The notes beneath the pieces are model-generated. The model was given only the letters and a program-made list of their open reading frames with translations. It was not told where the DNA came from and ran no database searches. A stretch of DNA of 7,105 nucleotides from NCBI GenBank assembly GCA_001701075.1, contig DAAK01000235.1, positions 1 to 7,105 on the forward strand, written 5' to 3'. This stretch comes from Bacteroidales bacterium GP3 (lineage in GTDB: Bacteria; Bacteroidota; Bacteroidia; Bacteroidales; Muribaculaceae). Made by a program: the position numbers and the translations under genes. Positions 5,016 through 7,105 of the stretch are shown here, piece by piece; within the stretch, counting starts at the first letter, position 1, and each line of letters begins with the position of its first letter.

Positions 5016-5884
5016 GATCTATTAATTTTTTTTGAAGATGAAGCAGCTTTCCGGGCACGCGCCAAAACAGCCTTGGCAATAGCTCGAGCAGCATCCTTTC
5101 TGATAGGAGCGAAACTGGGCCAATCATCAAAATTGACAAGGTGGCACATATTTTCCTTATCGAGCATAATGTCGCATCCAAAGACATCAACATTAAGGAC
5201 TTCCGCCGCCTTCATACACATATCCTTTACTCTCTGATGCAAAGATTCTGGCAAAGCATTGCCCTGATCTTCAAATCCGGCACTTCTGAAAGGCATGAAA
5301 GCATGAAACCAACCAGAAGAAGCCACACCATAGCACCTAATTTTCTCACCGTCAATCACTTTGCAAACTACAGCCTTAGAAATATGACGGAAGAAAAACT
5401 CATGAAGAATTTCCTGGGCCTCCTCAGCATGTCGGCAACGGGCAATGTCTTCAAGATGATGGAGGGGAGCGTCGCCTTTCTTAACCCAACAAGCGCCGAA
5501 ACCAGCCTTGGTGAGTTGCTTACGTACATCGACATCAGTATCAACGACAAAGAACTCAGGAACAGGGAGTGCGGCCTGGGCAAGAAGACGGACCATAATC
5601 ATGCGTATACAATTTTCTATACCATATCCGGAATTGACCACAATCTTACCGGCATCCTCAAGATGCTGGATCTTCTCTACAGTGCGAAAGCCGCGACACA
5701 TAGCGAGGACGACATCCTCTTTAACGTCAGCCTGACAGAACTCTTCCTCAGAATAGACATTAACCTGACAACCCCTACGGCGAAGTTCAGCCACGACAAC
5801 ATGAAGTATGGCCGCATCGTTAGCGATGTGGTTAGGGGAGAAAATACCCGCACGTAGGATAGCTGCGATAGAAATGTCGGCCAT
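5012..5884 (-). CDS. ATP-grasp domain protein of unknown substrate
   Basis: This is a 290-residue soluble-looking protein with ATP-grasp features. The N-terminal pre-ATP-grasp half includes a GYGIENC stretch (87-92). Next come a probable nucleotide-binding strand CWVKKGD (132-138, K135/K136), a second lysine strand VVCKVIDGEKIRCYGV (172-187, K175 and R183), and a C-terminal magnesium block with D238 in FGCDIML and N251 in LVNFDDWPSF (249-258). ATP-grasp enzymes activate a carboxylate as acyl phosphate and ligate an amine or thiol, but the fold also includes inositol phosphate kinases of the ITPK type, whose C-terminal block (roughly DxNYFPGY) is loosely similar to NFDDWPSF. The gene opens the five-gene lipid block and overlaps the PgpA-like phosphatase by four bases, so a job in the same pathway is likely. 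I cannot name its substrate. The start is ATG after CTAAAA at the edge of tract D. The serine/lysine-rich C-terminal tail (from about 277) looks disordered. Confidence 0.75.
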   Translation of the reverse strand: MADISIAAILRAGIFSPNHIANDAAILHVVVAELRRRGCQVNVYSEEEFCQADVKEDVVLAMCRGFRTVEKIQHLEDAGKIVVNSGYGIENCIRMIMVRLLAQAALPVPEFFVVDTDVDVRKQLTKAGFGACWVKKGDAPLHHLEDIARCRHAEEAQEILHEFFFRHISKAVVCKVIDGEKIRCYGVASSGWFHAFMPFRSAGFEDQGNALPESLHQRVKDMCMKAAEVLNVDVFGCDIMLDKENMCHLVNFDDWPSFAPIRKDAARAIAKAVLARARKAASSSKKINRS

Positions 5885-5893
5885 TTTTAGTTG

Positions 5894-5988
5894 TCAGTTG
5901 TCAGAGGCCAGAGGCCAGATTTCAGTCTTCAGATTTCAGTTGTCAGAGGTCAGTTTTCAGTTTTCAGTTTTCAGAGATCAGAAATCAG
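5894..5988 (-). repeat. Heptad repeat tract D, 14 units
   Basis: On the + strand TCAG (or CCAG at 5908 and 5915) begins every 7 bases from 5894 to 5985 without a break in phase: fourteen units and the longest tract. The unit at 5985-5988 contains the TGA stop of pdxA; the other end lies nine bases from the ATP-grasp start codon. The three bases after each TCAG always begin with A or T. The 100-base gap between pdxA and the lipid block is otherwise empty: I see no hairpin terminator, no Shine-Dalgarno and no Bacteroides-type TAnnTTTG promoter box. Confidence 0.95.
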
Positions 5989-6000
5989 TTAAGGGAGGAG
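5985..6000 (-). repeat. Shared 3'-end motif, copy 4
   Basis: On the + strand this reads TCAGTTAAGGGAGGAG. It covers the last Ser-Ser-Leu-Asn-stop of PdxA and runs into tract D. It differs from the copy at the end of the AUR1-like gene at one base. Confidence 0.7.
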
Positions 6001-7079
6001 GGGGAGTCTTCGGAGTCGGGCTTCTGCTTGCGTTCCTGCTTCACGCGGGGCATTGGATTGGCAGTAGCCTCACGATGCAACTCACGATTGCGAGTAAGGT
6101 CGATGCCTTGATAAATAGCCTGACGCATAGAAGTAGGATCAGCCTGATTCTTACCGGCTATGTTGTAGCCAGTGCCATGATCGGGACTTGTGCGGACATA
6201 TTTAAGTCCAGCGGTGTAGTTGACGCCATATTCACGAGCGAGCGCCTTGAAAGGAGCAAGACCTTGGTCGTGATACATCGCGACAATGCCATCGTACTTT
6301 TCATAGTCGCCGGTACCGAAGAAACCATCAGCGGCAAAGGGACCGAAGGCAAGGACACCCTCAGCCACGCACTCAGCGATGGCGGGCTCAATCTCACGGA
6401 TTTCCTCGGAACCGAGGAGTCCATTGTCACCATTATGGGGATTCAAGGAAAGGACAGCAATACGGGGCTTATCCATCCGGAAATCCTGACGCAGGGCTGC
6501 GTCCATATTCTTGATAGTATTCTTGACAGAATCCTTAGTGATAGCGTCAGGCACGTCACGAATAGCCTTATGTGTAGTCACGAGAGCCACCCGGATATCA
6601 TCATCGAAAAGAATCATAGTGGCCTTCGACTCATCATCAGCGAGACGCTTTGCAAGGAATTCGGTATGACCTGGGAAAGGGAACCTTTCGCTATAAACAG
6701 TCTTCTTATTGATTGGCGCAGTGACAATAAAATCGATATCACCCTCTTCAAGGGCGATGCAAGCAGCCTCCAAAGCGGCAACGGCAGCCTCTCCAGCTAC
6801 TTCAGAAGGATGACCTGGAGTCATCTCAAGGCCACGCGGACAAACATCGACTACATTCACCTTACCATTCAGAGCATCGGAAGCAGATCTGACCGGAGTG
6901 AACCGGAAAGTCTCAGTAGCCAATTCTCTTCTGACGGTATTCAGCAGTTCGGCACTGCCGAAAATGACGGGAGTGAAGAGATCAGTGATCCCTTCCTCGT
7001 CGAGAGCCTTGATGATGACCTCATAGCCGATGCCGTTGAAATCTCCGTGGGTAATACCCACACGTATGGGATTATGCAT
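5985..7079 (-). CDS. pdxA: 4-hydroxythreonine-4-phosphate dehydrogenase
   Basis: PdxA oxidises 4-phosphohydroxy-L-threonine with NAD(P)+ in the DXP-dependent route to pyridoxal 5'-phosphate; it is a soluble, metal-dependent dimer. The 364-residue product carries the family blocks in order: GITHGDFNGIGYEV (8-21), TAPINKKTV (120-128), FPGHTEFLA (135-143, substrate-phosphate binding), TTHKAIRDVPDAI (168-180), SLNPHNGDNGLLGSEE (211-226), MYHDQGLAPFK (268-278) and RTSPDHGTGYNIAGK (296-310). H170, H215 and H270 line up with the three metal-binding histidines of the E. coli enzyme, so it looks catalytically intact. It is about 35 residues longer than the E. coli protein, partly because of a charged, probably disordered tail (from about 338) ending SPSSLN. 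The start is ATG after AAAATT. Functionally it has no obvious link to the lipid genes, although PLP is the cofactor of serine palmitoyltransferase in sphingolipid synthesis. Confidence 0.97.
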   Translation of the reverse strand: MHNPIRVGITHGDFNGIGYEVIIKALDEEGITDLFTPVIFGSAELLNTVRRELATETFRFTPVRSASDALNGKVNVVDVCPRGLEMTPGHPSEVAGEAAVAALEAACIALEEGDIDFIVTAPINKKTVYSERFPFPGHTEFLAKRLADDESKATMILFDDDIRVALVTTHKAIRDVPDAITKDSVKNTIKNMDAALRQDFRMDKPRIAVLSLNPHNGDNGLLGSEEIREIEPAIAECVAEGVLAFGPFAADGFFGTGDYEKYDGIVAMYHDQGLAPFKALAREYGVNYTAGLKYVRTSPDHGTGYNIAGKNQADPTSMRQAIYQGIDLTRNRELHREATANPMPRVKQERKQKPDSEDSPSSLN

Positions 7080-7105
7080 AATTTTAATTTAATTCAACTT
7101 TCGCA
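7080..7105 (-). promoter_or_regulatory. A/T-rich leader of pdxA, truncated by the window edge
   Basis: The 26 bases upstream of the pdxA start read mostly A and T on the coding strand (ending AATTAAAATT before ATG) and have no Shine-Dalgarno. This matches Bacteroidota-style initiation, which relies on A-rich unstructured leaders. No heptad unit is present in these 26 bases. Too little sequence is visible to place a promoter. Confidence 0.3.

Noticed and set aside
5141..5857. Long + strand open frame of 238 codons opposite the ATP-grasp gene
   Set aside because: It lies wholly within a gene with recognisable ATP-grasp motifs and a coupled stop/start. Its product has no family features and looks like reverse-strand read-out of the real gene.
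5012..5884. ATP-grasp gene as the missing inositol phosphate synthase
   Set aside because: It is about 290 residues, has no Rossmann NAD-binding motif, and its C-terminal DxN-type block fits ATP-grasp rather than MIPS.
5894..5988. Heptad tracts as a CRISPR array
   Set aside because: The conserved part is 4 bp and the variable part 3 bp, far too short for repeats and spacers, and no cas gene is present.

Overview
The window looks like a chromosomal segment from a gut-type Bacteroidales bacterium. The genus cannot be fixed from this sequence, but Muribaculaceae, Prevotellaceae or Bacteroidaceae would all fit. Reasons: the lipid gene set (PgpA-like phosphatase, GtrA-like protein, CDP-alcohol phosphotransferase, AUR1-like PAP2 protein) matches the inositol-lipid locus I recall from Bacteroides thetaiotaomicron; the acyltransferase is of the hemolysin/lyso-lipid type; and none of the starts has a Shine-Dalgarno sequence. 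Instead A/T-rich leaders precede several of them, as is usual in Bacteroidota. All nine genes lie on the minus strand, so transcription runs from high to low coordinates.

Layout in transcription order: pdxA (vitamin B6 synthesis, 7079-5985); a 14-unit heptad repeat tract; a tightly packed five-gene block (5884-2213) holding an ATP-grasp enzyme, a PgpA-family phosphatase (ATGA overlap), a GtrA-like membrane protein, a canonical CDP-alcohol phosphotransferase and an AUR1-like inositolphosphotransferase; an 11-unit heptad tract; a lysophospholipid-type acyltransferase (2139-1258); a 5-unit tract; a second, atypical CDP-alcohol phosphotransferase (1195-257); a 7-unit tract; and the start of a SIMPL-domain protein that runs off the left edge. 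There is no gene-free stretch above about 100 bases.

Working model (inference): the CDP-alcohol phosphotransferase makes phosphatidylinositol phosphate from CDP-diacylglycerol, the PgpA-like enzyme dephosphorylates it to phosphatidylinositol, and the AUR1-like enzyme passes phosphoinositol to ceramide to make inositol phosphosphingolipids. The inositol phosphate synthase that I recall leading this locus in Bacteroides is absent here. Its place is taken by an ATP-grasp enzyme translationally coupled to the phosphatase. The acyltransferase and second phosphotransferase suggest a further lipid branch.

The most unusual structural signal is a family of perfectly phased 7-bp repeats (CTGANNW on the coding strand, 37 units in four tracts). 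They fill four of the eight intergenic junctions. In three of the four tracts the upstream gene's TGA stop codon is itself the first repeat unit. All four genes upstream of a tract also share a 16-bp in-frame motif at their extreme 3' end and are GC3-rich there. The four junctions without repeats show none of this.
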